A stretch of DNA of 64,000 nt from Azonexus sp. (GTDB taxonomy: Bacteria; Pseudomonadota; Gammaproteobacteria; Burkholderiales; Rhodocyclaceae), in contig NZ_JAKLLH010000015.1 in NCBI RefSeq assembly GCF_023150235.1, positions 37,840 to 101,839 on the forward strand, read 5' to 3'. Positions 18,568 through 26,752 of this stretch are shown one piece after another. The notes under the pieces were generated by a model. It saw nothing but the letters and a program-made list of their open reading frames with translations. It had not been told where the DNA came from and made no database searches. Position 1 is the first letter of the stretch; the number at the start of each line of letters is the position of its first letter. The translations under genes were made by a program, and so were the position numbers.

Positions 18568-19395
18568 TTGGACCCGATTCTTCTTCTCAAGGCCCTGATC
18601 CTCGGCATCGTCGAGGGCTTGACCGAATTTCTCCCGATTTCCTCGACCGGCCACCTGATCCTGGCCGGCGACCTGCTCGACTTCAACGACGAGCGCGGCA
18701 AGCTGTTCGAGATCGTCATCCAGTTCGGGGCGATCCTCGCGGTGGTCTGGGAATACCGCGCCCGCCTCGGCCGGGTGGCCGGCGGTCTACTGCGCGGCGA
18801 AGTCGCGGCACAGCGCTTCATCCTCAACCTGTTCATCGCCTTCCTACCGCTGGCCGTCCTCGGCCTGCTTTTCGGCAAGGCGATCAAGGCCCACCTGTTC
18901 AACCCGATGGCGGTGGCGACCACCTTCATCCTCGGCGCGCTGGTGATCCTCTGGGCCGAAAAGCGGCAGCACCGCATCCGCGTCGACAGCGTCGAGGACA
19001 TGCACCCCGGCGATGCGCTCAAGCTCGGCATCGCCCAGGCTTTCGCGCTGATCCCCGGCACCTCGCGCTCGGGTGCGACGATCATCGGCGGCCTGCTGTT
19101 CGGGCTGTCGCGACAAGCGGCGACCGAATTCTCCTTCTTCCTGGCGATCCCCACGCTGGGGGCTGCAACCGCCTACCAGTTGTACAAGGAGCGAGCCCTG
19201 CTCTCGGCCGACGACCTCGGAATGTGGGCGGTCGGCTTCGTCTCGGCCTTCATCTCGGCCTTCCTCTGCGTCCGCTGGCTGTTGCGCTACATCTCCAGCC
19301 ACGATTTCACGATCTTTGCCTGGTATCGCATCGTCTTCGGCGTGGTCGTCTTCGCCACCGCGCATTTCGGCTGGGTGCAATGGACGGCGCACTGA
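18568..19395 (+). CDS. uppP: Undecaprenyl-diphosphatase
   Basis: Recycles the lipid carrier undecaprenyl pyrophosphate for peptidoglycan and O-antigen synthesis; inner-membrane enzyme. 275 residues with the two signature motifs [19 protein letters not shown] (near residue 15) and [10 protein letters not shown] (around 160). The only start that gives the family N-terminus is TTG at 18568; the upstream ATG at 18551 is in another frame. A -10-like TAGAAT lies at 18521-18526. The stop overlaps the next gene's start by 16 bp. Confidence 0.92.
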   Translation: MDPILLLKALILGIVEGLTEFLPISSTGHLILAGDLLDFNDERGKLFEIVIQFGAILAVVWEYRARLGRVAGGLLRGEVAAQRFILNLFIAFLPLAVLGLLFGKAIKAHLFNPMAVATTFILGALVILWAEKRQHRIRVDSVEDMHPGDALKLGIAQAFALIPGTSRSGATIIGGLLFGLSRQAATEFSFFLAIPTLGAATAYQLYKERALLSADDLGMWAVGFVSAFISAFLCVRWLLRYISSHDFTIFAWYRIVFGVVVFATAHFGWVQWTAH

Positions 19396-19988
19396 GTTCG
19401 CCGGCCGTGCCGCGCTCGCCGGGCATCCTCTACCTGCACGGCTTCTGCTCGTCGCCGGCCTCGTGGAAGGCGCGCCTGCTCGGCGAGGAAATGGCCCGGC
19501 GTGGTCTGGCCGGGCATTTCCTGTGTCCGCAGTTGTCCACCGTCCCGGCCCAGGCCCTGGCCGAGGCCTCGGCGCTGATCGAGGCGGCCCAGGCTGCCGG
19601 GACGCGCCTGACCCTGGTCGGTTCCTCGCTCGGCGGGCATTACGCGAACTGGCTGGCCGAGCAGTACGGGCTCAACGCGGTGCTGATCAACCCGGCCACG
19701 GTCGACCGGCTGGATGTGCAGAAATTCGTCGGCGAACACCACAACTATCACAGCGGCGAGCGTTTCCAGTTCACCGCCGAACACGCGGCGCAACTGCGCG
19801 CCCAGGTGCGCCGGCCGACGCCGGAACGCTACTGGCTCTGGCTGGAACAGGGTGACGAAGTGCTCGACTGGCGCGACGCCGCCGAATTCTGGGCCGGCTG
19901 CCGCCAGAGCCTGCTGCCCGGCGGCGATCACAGCTTCAGTCGTTTCCCCGAGTTTCTGCCGCAACTCATTGAATTTTGCGGGATATAA
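19380..19988 (+). CDS. YqiA-like alpha/beta-fold esterase
   Basis: A 202-residue alpha/beta hydrolase of the UPF0227/YqiA family. [11 protein letters not shown] holds the oxyanion region, VGSSLGG the nucleophile serine, EQGDEVLD the acid and GGDHSF the catalytic histidine, so the triad is complete. YqiA is a short-chain esterase of unknown physiological substrate. The ATG at 19380 lies inside the end of uppP, implying translational coupling. Confidence 0.85.
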   Translation: MDGALSSPAVPRSPGILYLHGFCSSPASWKARLLGEEMARRGLAGHFLCPQLSTVPAQALAEASALIEAAQAAGTRLTLVGSSLGGHYANWLAEQYGLNAVLINPATVDRLDVQKFVGEHHNYHSGERFQFTAEHAAQLRAQVRRPTPERYWLWLEQGDEVLDWRDAAEFWAGCRQSLLPGGDHSFSRFPEFLPQLIEFCGI

Positions 19989-19995
19989 TCCAAAG

Positions 19996-22002
19996 ATGAA
20001 TGTATTGTTTGAAGAAGACGGCGGGTTCAAGGCCGGTACCGTGATGGCCGACAACGACGCGTCGTTGCAGGTCGAGATGCCCTCGGGCAAGCGCAGCAAG
20101 ATCAAGGCAGCCACCGTGCTGCTGCGGTTTGAAAAGCCCTCGCCCACGCAGTTGCTCGAACAGGCGACGCCGCTGGCCGAGGAAATCGAAGCGGACTTCC
20201 TGTGGGAGTGTGTCAGCGATGGCGAATTTTCTTTTCTTGATTTTGCCCGAGACTATTACGGACACGAGCCCTCGTCGGTCGAAGCGACGGCGGTCCTGCT
20301 TGCCCTGCACGCAGCGCCGGTCTATTTCCACCGCAAAGGCAAGGGGCGCTTCCGCAAAGCCCCGGCCGACATCCTTGCCGCCGCTCTGGCAAATCTTGAA
20401 AAAAAGCGTCAGCAAGCGCTCGCGATGGAAGGCTGGATTGCTGCGCTGAAGGAATTCCGCCTGCCGCCGGAAATCGCGGCGATCACCGACGCGCTGCTCT
20501 ACGCGCCGGACCGCAACAAACCCGAAACCAAGGCCTTCGAAACCGCCTGCGAAGAAACCGGGCTGACCGTACCGCAGCTGCTGTTCAAGTGCGGCGCGAT
20601 CAAGTCGCCCTACCACCTGCACTACAAGCGCTTCCTGTGCGAGCAGTTCCCCAAGGGCACCGCCTTCCCGGCGCTCGACGCACCCGGCCTGCCGGCCGAC
20701 CTGCCGCGCTCCGAAGTGCGCGCCTTCTCGATTGACGACGCCAACACCACCGAGATCGACGACGCGCTGTCGGTGACCTGGCTGGCCGACGGCGCCAGCC
20801 GCATCGGCATCCACATCGCTGCGCCCGGCCTGGCCATCGAGCACGGCTCACCGCTCGACGGCATCGCCCGCGCCCGCCTGTCCACGGTCTACATGCCTGG
20901 CAACAAGATCACCATGCTGCCCGACGCGGTGGTGCAGAACTACACCCTGGCCGGCGGCGTCGATTGCCCGGCGGTGTCGCTGTATCTCACGGTCGACGCG
21001 CAAAAACAGGTGATTTCCCACGAATCGCGGGTCGAGATCGTGCATATCGCGGCCAACCTGCGCCACCACGAAGTCGAGCCCTGGTTCAATGCCGAGACCG
21101 TCGGCGGGCCGCTGCCTGACCAGCCGTTCAAGGACGAGCTGCTCCACCTGTGGCACTTTGCCAATGCCTGCGAAGCCCGCCGTGGCAAGCCGTCGGCGGT
21201 GCAAGGGGTGAACGACTACAACTTCGAAATCGTCGGCGACCTGGCCGACCCGGAAAGCTGCCGCGTCGAGATCAGCGAACGCAAGCGCGGCAGTCCGCTC
21301 GACAAGCTGGTCGCCGAGCTGATGATCGTCGCCAACTCGACCTGGGGCGGTCTGCTCGCCGAAAAGAACGTCGCCTGCCTCTACCGCGCGCAGACCGGCG
21401 GCAAAGTGCGGATGACCACCTCGCCGCTACCGCACGAAGGCCTCGGCGTGCCGCAGTACGCGTGGATGACCTCGCCGCTGCGCCGCTACTGCGACCTGGT
21501 CAACCAATGGCAGCTGATCGCCTGCCTGCAGGGGCAGTCGCCGGCCTTTGCCCCGCGCTCGGCCGAGCTGTTTGGCGCGATGCGTGATTTTGAAATCACC
21601 TACGCCGCCTACGCCGACTTCCAGCGCCTGATGGAACGCTACTGGTGCCTGCGCTGGTTGCAGCAGGAAGGCGTGAGCAGCATTGCCGCGACCGTGCGCC
21701 GCGAACAGCTGGTCAAGCTCGACCACCTGCCGCTGCTGCTGCGCGTGCCCTCGCTGCCGCCCGGCCTGTTGCCCGGCGCCCGGGTGCAACTGGCGGTCGA
21801 GGCGATCGACCTGCTGGCGCCGGAAGTCAGCTGCCGCTTCAGCGAACTGCTCGCCGCCGGCTCGGTCGATGCCGCCTTTACCGACGAGTTGGAGGAGAGC
21901 GAGGGAGAGAGCGGCGATGAAGATCGTGGCAACCATGGCGAAGTGGCCGAAACCGCCGGGGATGTGCCGGCCGGACCGGCGGCGGAGGAGTCGGCGGCGT
22001 GA
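19996..22002 (+). CDS. RNase II/R-family exoribonuclease (RNB domain)
   Basis: 668 residues. The central RNB domain contains IDDANTTEIDDALSV, with the aspartates that bind the catalytic magnesium ions, plus MTTSPLPHEGLG and YAWMTSPLRRYCDLVNQ near its end. The N-terminus lacks clear cold-shock domains of RNase II and looks like the shorter RNB variant of betaproteobacteria. It should degrade single-stranded RNA 3' to 5'. A -10-like TATAAT lies at 19984-19989 only 6 bp before the ATG and there is no ribosome binding site, so a leaderless transcript is possible. Its end overlaps the TonB-like gene by 4 bp. Confidence 0.85.
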   Translation: MNVLFEEDGGFKAGTVMADNDASLQVEMPSGKRSKIKAATVLLRFEKPSPTQLLEQATPLAEEIEADFLWECVSDGEFSFLDFARDYYGHEPSSVEATAVLLALHAAPVYFHRKGKGRFRKAPADILAAALANLEKKRQQALAMEGWIAALKEFRLPPEIAAITDALLYAPDRNKPETKAFETACEETGLTVPQLLFKCGAIKSPYHLHYKRFLCEQFPKGTAFPALDAPGLPADLPRSEVRAFSIDDANTTEIDDALSVTWLADGASRIGIHIAAPGLAIEHGSPLDGIARARLSTVYMPGNKITMLPDAVVQNYTLAGGVDCPAVSLYLTVDAQKQVISHESRVEIVHIAANLRHHEVEPWFNAETVGGPLPDQPFKDELLHLWHFANACEARRGKPSAVQGVNDYNFEIVGDLADPESCRVEISERKRGSPLDKLVAELMIVANSTWGGLLAEKNVACLYRAQTGGKVRMTTSPLPHEGLGVPQYAWMTSPLRRYCDLVNQWQLIACLQGQSPAFAPRSAELFGAMRDFEITYAAYADFQRLMERYWCLRWLQQEGVSSIAATVRREQLVKLDHLPLLLRVPSLPPGLLPGARVQLAVEAIDLLAPEVSCRFSELLAAGSVDAAFTDELEESEGESGDEDRGNHGEVAETAGDVPAGPAAEESAA

Positions 22003-22889
22003 TGTTGAGCTTGCCCCGGGCGCTGTCCAACTGGCAGCGCTGGTGGTCGCCCGAGCGTCGGCTCGGCTCGGCCCTGGGAATTTCGCTGCTGGCCCATGCC
22101 CTGATCCTGCTGGTCAATTTCACCCAGCTGGAACTGCCGCGCTCGATGCGCGACCAGGCCATGGACATTGTGCTGGTCAACGCCAAGGGCCAGCGCAAGC
22201 CAGCCGATGCGCAGGCACTGGCGCAGGCCAGCCTCGACGGCGGCGGCAACGAGGAGGGAGAAAGACGGGCCAAAACCCCGCTCCCGGCCAGCCCCCAGAA
22301 ACACGCCGGCAACGACCTGCATCAGACACAACGGCGGGTGCGACAACTGGAGCGCGAGCAGAAAAAGCTGATGACGCAGGCGCAGGCTCCGCAAAGCATT
22401 GCCAGCGGCGAACGGCGTAGCGAGCAACCGGAACCGGCGCCCACCCTGTCCGGCCTCGACCTCGCCGAATCGGCCAAGGCGATGGCCCGGCTGGAGGCCG
22501 AGATCGGCAAGTCCACCGACGAATACAACAAGCGCCCGCGCAAGAAAAACATCGGCATCCGCACCAGCGAATACCGCTTCGCGCAGTACCTCGAAGACTG
22601 GCGGCAGAAGGTCGAACGCGTCGGCACGCTGAACTACCCGCCGGAAGCGCGCGGCAAATTGTACGGTTCGCTGGTGTTGACCGTGTCGCTGGCCGCCGAC
22701 GGCCGGGTCCAGGCAATTGAAATCAACCGCTCGTCGGGCTACCCGGTACTCGACGCCGCCGCCCGCCGCATCGTCCAGCTGGCCTCGCCGTATTCGCCCT
22801 TCCCGCCGGACATCCGGCGCGACACCGACGTGCTGGAAATCACCCGCACCTGGCACTTCAGCCAGGGCGACCAGCTCTCCGCCCGCTAA
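21999..22889 (+). CDS. TonB-like energy transducer
   Basis: 296 residues. A cytoplasmic start is followed by one membrane helix (LGSALGISLLAHALILLVNF), a charged coiled-coil stretch (about residues 105-130), and a C-terminal TonB domain (from about 210: VERVGTLNYPPEARGKLYGS, then a SSGYPVLDAAARRIV segment). It would transmit proton-motive force to outer-membrane receptors. It is coupled to the RNB gene by GTGATG-type overlap and precedes aroE by 22 bp; no ExbBD or receptor is adjacent, unlike the second TonB at 44794. Confidence 0.85.
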   Translation: MMLSLPRALSNWQRWWSPERRLGSALGISLLAHALILLVNFTQLELPRSMRDQAMDIVLVNAKGQRKPADAQALAQASLDGGGNEEGERRAKTPLPASPQKHAGNDLHQTQRRVRQLEREQKKLMTQAQAPQSIASGERRSEQPEPAPTLSGLDLAESAKAMARLEAEIGKSTDEYNKRPRKKNIGIRTSEYRFAQYLEDWRQKVERVGTLNYPPEARGKLYGSLVLTVSLAADGRVQAIEINRSSGYPVLDAAARRIVQLASPYSPFPPDIRRDTDVLEITRTWHFSQGDQLSAR

Positions 22890-22911
22890 ACTCTTCCCCG
22901 CGAGCCCAGCC

Positions 22912-23751
22912 ATGACCGACCTCTACTGCGTTTTCGGCAACCCGATTGCCCACTCCAAGTCGCCCGCCATCCATGGCGCCTTTGCCGCCGCCTGTGGCCA
23001 GGACTTGCGCTACGAAGCCCGGCTGGCCCCGCTCGACGGCTTTGCCGCCAGCGTTGCCGCATTCGTCGCCGGCGGCGGACGCGGCGCCAATGTCACCGTC
23101 CCCTTCAAGGAAGAGGCTTTCCGCCTGTGCGCCCGGCGCAGCGCCCGGGCCGAGCTGGCCGGCGCGGTCAATACCCTGAGCTTTGCCGACGGCGAGATCG
23201 TCGGCGACAACACCGACGGTGCCGGCCTGGTCCGCGACATCGTCGCCAACCTCGGCGTCGACCTGGCCGGGCGCTGCGTGCTGCTGCTCGGCGCCGGCGG
23301 TGCCGCGCGCGGCGTGATCGAGCCGCTGCTCGGCGAACGTCCGCACCGCCTGACGATTGCCAACCGCAGCGCCGATAAGGCCGAGTTGCTGGCCGAAATT
23401 TTCCAAAATAGCGCGTTGACCGTGAATGCCACGGTCGACGGTGGAAATTACGAAAAACTGGCCGGCCACCGTTTCGACGTGGTGATCAACGCCACCTCGG
23501 CCAGCCTCGCCGGCGCCAGCCTGCCGCTGCCACCCGGCCTGTTCGCCGCCGGCAGCCTGGCCTACGACATGATGTACGGCAAGGGCGAAACGCCCTTCCT
23601 GGCGCTGGCCCGCAGCCAAGGCGCGGCACGCTGTGCCGACGGGCTGGGGATGCTGGTCGAACAGGCTGCCGAAGCCTTCCGCCTGTGGCGCGGCCTGCGC
23701 CCGGCGACTACCGGCGTGCTCGCCGAGCTGCGCGCCGCGCTCGCCGCATGA
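22912..23751 (+). CDS. aroE: Shikimate dehydrogenase
   Basis: Reduces 3-dehydroshikimate with NADPH in aromatic amino acid synthesis. 279 residues. The N-terminus has VFGNPIAHSKSPAIHG and NVTVPFKEEAF with the catalytic lysine; the NADP site is LLGAGGAARGV; the C-terminal half has DMMYGKGETPFL and DGLGMLVEQAAEAF. The start ATG at 22912 gives the canonical MTDLYCVFGNP. Its stop overlaps the ATG of mtgA. Confidence 0.96.
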   Translation: MTDLYCVFGNPIAHSKSPAIHGAFAAACGQDLRYEARLAPLDGFAASVAAFVAGGGRGANVTVPFKEEAFRLCARRSARAELAGAVNTLSFADGEIVGDNTDGAGLVRDIVANLGVDLAGRCVLLLGAGGAARGVIEPLLGERPHRLTIANRSADKAELLAEIFQNSALTVNATVDGGNYEKLAGHRFDVVINATSASLAGASLPLPPGLFAAGSLAYDMMYGKGETPFLALARSQGAARCADGLGMLVEQAAEAFRLWRGLRPATTGVLAELRAALAA

Positions 23752-24443
23752 GCCGGATCGGCCGCTGGCTGCGCCGGGGGCTGCTGGCGCTGGTCGCGCT
23801 CTTCCTGCTCTGGCAGTTGTGGCTGCTCGGCTGGGTGCTGTTCTGGGGCAGCTTCAACCCCGGCTCGACCCGTTTCATGGACATCCGCCTGGCCGAATTG
23901 CGCGAGAAGAATCCGCAAGCGCAACTGCAGCAGCAGTGGCTGCCCTACGAGCGGATTTCGCCGCACCTGAAGCGCGCGCTGATCGCCTCCGAAGACGCCA
24001 AGTTCGTCGATCACGAAGGCTTCGACTGGGACGGGATGCAAAAGGCGCTGGAAAAGAACCAGAAAAAGGGCAAGCCGGTCGCCGGCGGTTCGACCATCAG
24101 CCAGCAACTGGCCAAGAATCTCTTCCTCAGCCCGAACAAGTCCTACCTGCGCAAGGCCGAGGAAGCGATCATCACGCTGATGCTGGAAAACCTGTGGAGC
24201 AAGCGGCGGATCTTCGAGGTTTATCTCAACGTGATCGAATGGGGCAACGGTGTTTTCGGCGCCGAAGCCGCCGCCCGCCATTACTACGGCAGCAGCGCCG
24301 CCCAGCTCGGCCCGGAACAGGCGGCGCGGCTCGCCGGCATGGTCCCGAACCCGCGCTATTACGACCGCAACCGCAATGCGCCGGGGCTGGCGAAAAAAAC
24401 CGCGATCATTCTCGGCCGCATGCCGGCGGCGGAAATTCCCTGA
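23748..24443 (+). CDS. mtgA: Monofunctional biosynthetic peptidoglycan transglycosylase
   Basis: Polymerises lipid II into glycan strands at the inner membrane. 231 residues with one N-terminal signal anchor (LLALVALFLLWQLWLLGWVLFW) and a GT51 domain with ALIASEDAKFVDHEGFDW (catalytic Glu), GGSTISQQLAKNL, KAEEAIITLMLE and NVIEWGNGVFG. The ATGA overlap with aroE is the usual arrangement in betaproteobacteria. Its 3' end overlaps the end of the convergent flavin reductase gene by 38 bp. Confidence 0.95.
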   Translation: MSRIGRWLRRGLLALVALFLLWQLWLLGWVLFWGSFNPGSTRFMDIRLAELREKNPQAQLQQQWLPYERISPHLKRALIASEDAKFVDHEGFDWDGMQKALEKNQKKGKPVAGGSTISQQLAKNLFLSPNKSYLRKAEEAIITLMLENLWSKRRIFEVYLNVIEWGNGVFGAEAAARHYYGSSAAQLGPEQAARLAGMVPNPRYYDRNRNAPGLAKKTAIILGRMPAAEIP

Positions 24444-24921
24444 GCCGGGCGTAACGCCCGGCATGGAAGAGCAGCGGCGCCAGAGCGGTGTTTGCGCCGA
24501 AGTGTTCGACGCGACCGATGAAGACCGAGTGGTCGCCGGCCAGATGGGCGGTTTCATTGGCGACCTCAAAGACGGCGCAGCAGCCGGGCAGTACCGGCGC
24601 GCCACCGACACCCGGATGCCAGTCGAGACCGGCGAAGCGGTCGGCAGGCCAGGTGGCGAAACGATTGGACAGCTCTTCCTGATCGGCCCCGAGGATGTTG
24701 ATCGCGTGGTGGCCGGCACGCGAGAAGGCGGCCAGATTGTGCGAGCGGTTGTCGAGGCACCACAGTACGAGGGCCGGTTCGAGCGAAACAGCGCTGAAGG
24801 AGTTGATGGTCAGGCCGACCGGATGTCCGTCCTGATCGATGGCCGTGACGATGGCAACACCGGTGGCAAAACGGCCAAGAGCGTTGCGGAAGGCGCGGCT
24901 GTCGAGCTGGCTGGCGGGCAT
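24406..24921 (-). CDS. Flavin reductase-like domain protein
   Basis: 171 residues of the FMN-binding split-barrel flavin reductase family (FRNALGRFATGVAIVTA, LTINSFSAVSLEPALVLWCL, HAINIL, HSVFIGRVEH). Such proteins supply reduced FMN/FAD to monooxygenases or act alone. The ATG at 24921 starts the domain and leaves a 65-bp divergent promoter region to mutY; a longer frame to 25002 would overlap mutY. The partner oxygenase is not in the window. Confidence 0.85.
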   Translation of the reverse strand: MPASQLDSRAFRNALGRFATGVAIVTAIDQDGHPVGLTINSFSAVSLEPALVLWCLDNRSHNLAAFSRAGHHAINILGADQEELSNRFATWPADRFAGLDWHPGVGGAPVLPGCCAVFEVANETAHLAGDHSVFIGRVEHFGANTALAPLLFHAGRYARLREFPPPACGRE

Positions 24922-24986
24922 CTGCTGTTGATCCAGATCAAAAGACCGTATTATCCGCGCTCCCACGCAACACGTCGAGGCAAAAT

Positions 24987-26021
24987 TTGTACACTGCAGC
25001 ATTTACCCGGCATCTGATCGACTGGCAAAAGCAGTCCGGCCGCCACGACCTGCCCTGGCAAAACACCCGCGATGCCTACCGCGTCTGGCTCTCCGAGATC
25101 ATGCTGCAGCAGACCCAGGTAACGACGGTGATTCCCTACTACCAACGCTTTCTCGCCCGCTTTCCCGATGTCGCGGCGCTGGCCGCGGCACCGGTCGACG
25201 ACGTACTCGCCCACTGGGCCGGACTCGGCTATTACGCCCGCGCCCGCAACCTGCACCGCTGTGCGCAGGCGATTGTCACGGTCCACGACGGAAAATTCCC
25301 GAATTCGCCGGCGCTGCTCGCCGAATTGCCGGGTATCGGCCGCTCGACCGCCGCAGCGATTGCCGCCTTTGCCTACGGCACCCGCGCGGCGATTCTCGAC
25401 GGCAACGTCAAACGCGTGCTGTGCCGGCAATTCGCAATCGAAGGCTTTCCCGGCAGCACGCCGGTCGAACGACGGCTCTGGGAGCTGGCCGAAAGCCTGC
25501 TGCCGGAGCACGAAATCGAAGCCTATACCCAGGGGCTGATGGATCTGGGTGCTACCTGCTGTACCCGCAGCAAGCCGAATTGCGCTGCCTGCCCGGTCGC
25601 CGCCGACTGCCTGGCGCGCAGCCAGCAGCGGCAGCAGGAACTACCCTGGCCCAAACCGCGCCCGGTCCAGCCGGAACGCAGCGCTTTTTTCCTACTGATC
25701 GACGATGGCCAGCGCCTGTTGCTCGAACGCCGGCCGCCGAGCGGCCTGTGGGGCGGCCTGCTGGTGCCGCCGGAGGGCGACCCGGCAAGCGTGCTCGCAG
25801 CCCTTGGCCTACGCGCCGAGGAATGCCGCAACCTGCCGGCCTTCCGTCACGTCTTCACCCACTTCAAACTGACCTTGACGCCGGTATGGTGTCGGGTCAT
25901 ACCGCCGGCGAGCGTTGCCGAAGCCGGGCGGAGCTGGGTTGCGCACAGTGAACTGGTCACCGCCGGCGTGCCGACGCCGTTCCGCAAACTATTCGCCGGC
26001 TTGTACCAGGCCAAAGGCTGA
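24987..26021 (+). CDS. mutY: A/G-specific adenine DNA glycosylase
   Basis: Removes adenine mispaired with 8-oxoguanine. 344 residues: HhH-GPD domain with SEIMLQQTQV, the hairpin LPGIGRSTAAAIAAFA and catalytic Asp in ILDGNVKRV, a 4Fe-4S loop CCTRSKPNCAACPVAADC, and a C-terminal NUDIX-like 8-oxoG recognition domain (from about residue 230). The start is TTG at 24987; it gives the family-typical YTAAFTRHLIDWQ and no ATG or GTG is better placed. Confidence 0.95.
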   Translation: MYTAAFTRHLIDWQKQSGRHDLPWQNTRDAYRVWLSEIMLQQTQVTTVIPYYQRFLARFPDVAALAAAPVDDVLAHWAGLGYYARARNLHRCAQAIVTVHDGKFPNSPALLAELPGIGRSTAAAIAAFAYGTRAAILDGNVKRVLCRQFAIEGFPGSTPVERRLWELAESLLPEHEIEAYTQGLMDLGATCCTRSKPNCAACPVAADCLARSQQRQQELPWPKPRPVQPERSAFFLLIDDGQRLLLERRPPSGLWGGLLVPPEGDPASVLAALGLRAEECRNLPAFRHVFTHFKLTLTPVWCRVIPPASVAEAGRSWVAHSELVTAGVPTPFRKLFAGLYQAKG

Positions 26022-26093
26022 GCCGTCCCCGCCGGCGGCGGCAACAAAGGATGCGGACTGCGCGGTAGAGGCTGGCGGCGGCCCAGCCAGCGT

Positions 26094-26684
26094 CTATTCG
26101 CGGTTCTTTTCCGCCGCCTTGCGCTCGGCTGCCTCGATCTTGGCAGCGACCCGCGCCTCGTGCTTGGCACGTTTTTTTTGCAGGCGCTCGGCATCGGCGG
26201 CGTGGCGACGGGCGCCTTCTTCGGCCTTCTTTTCCTTATCGGCCAGCCGGGCCGCGCGCTCAACCTCGGCCTGCTGCCGTTCGACCGCCACTTGCTGCGC
26301 CTTTTCCTCGTGTTCGGCACTGCGCTGCGGTTCGTTCGCGGCGCGTTCGCGGTCCTTTTCGGCGAGTTGTTCGCGCTTCACCTCGCGCTCGATGGCCCGC
26401 CCTTCGTTTTCGATCCGGCGCGCTTCGCGGGTCGCCAGCACGTGCGCCTTCTTGGCCTCGTCGCGACAGCGATTAACCAGGAATTTCTGGTAGCAGGCGC
26501 GATCGGCGGCGCTGAATTCGGCATCGGCGACGCTCTGCTTGCCTTTCGCCTCGGCGACCAGCGCATCGGCCCGCGCCAGGCGGGAGGCCCAGTCGCCCGC
26601 CGGGGCCGGAGTGGCGGCAAACACGGTCGACGCGGCAAAAAGGCCGAAAAGCGGCAACAGGAAAGTGGCTCGGATCGTTTTCAT
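26094..26684 (-). CDS. Periplasmic coiled-coil protein of unknown function
   Basis: 196 residues. A Sec signal peptide (LLPLFGLFAASTVFA, cleavage near 23) is followed by a short domain with two cysteines (ACYQKFLVNRC) and then a long, highly charged Ala/Glu/Lys/Arg-rich helix from about residue 75 to the end that should form a coiled coil. It is divergent from yheS. A similar layout is seen in small hypothetical periplasmic proteins of betaproteobacteria; no function can be given. Confidence 0.65.
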   Translation of the reverse strand: MKTIRATFLLPLFGLFAASTVFAATPAPAGDWASRLARADALVAEAKGKQSVADAEFSAADRACYQKFLVNRCRDEAKKAHVLATREARRIENEGRAIEREVKREQLAEKDRERAANEPQRSAEHEEKAQQVAVERQQAEVERAARLADKEKKAEEGARRHAADAERLQKKRAKHEARVAAKIEAAERKAAEKNRE

Positions 26685-26752
26685 GCGCGGGGATTTTAGC
26701 AGCGCCTCGCTATAATCGGCCGCCCGCCTTTGTCTTCATTCTTGTCGCCGCC

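Noticed and set aside
17286-19154. 622-residue minus-strand frame across fdhE, LysE, YkgJ and uppP genes
   Set aside because: Spans four real genes on the opposite strand and has no domain; an artefact of GC-rich third positions.
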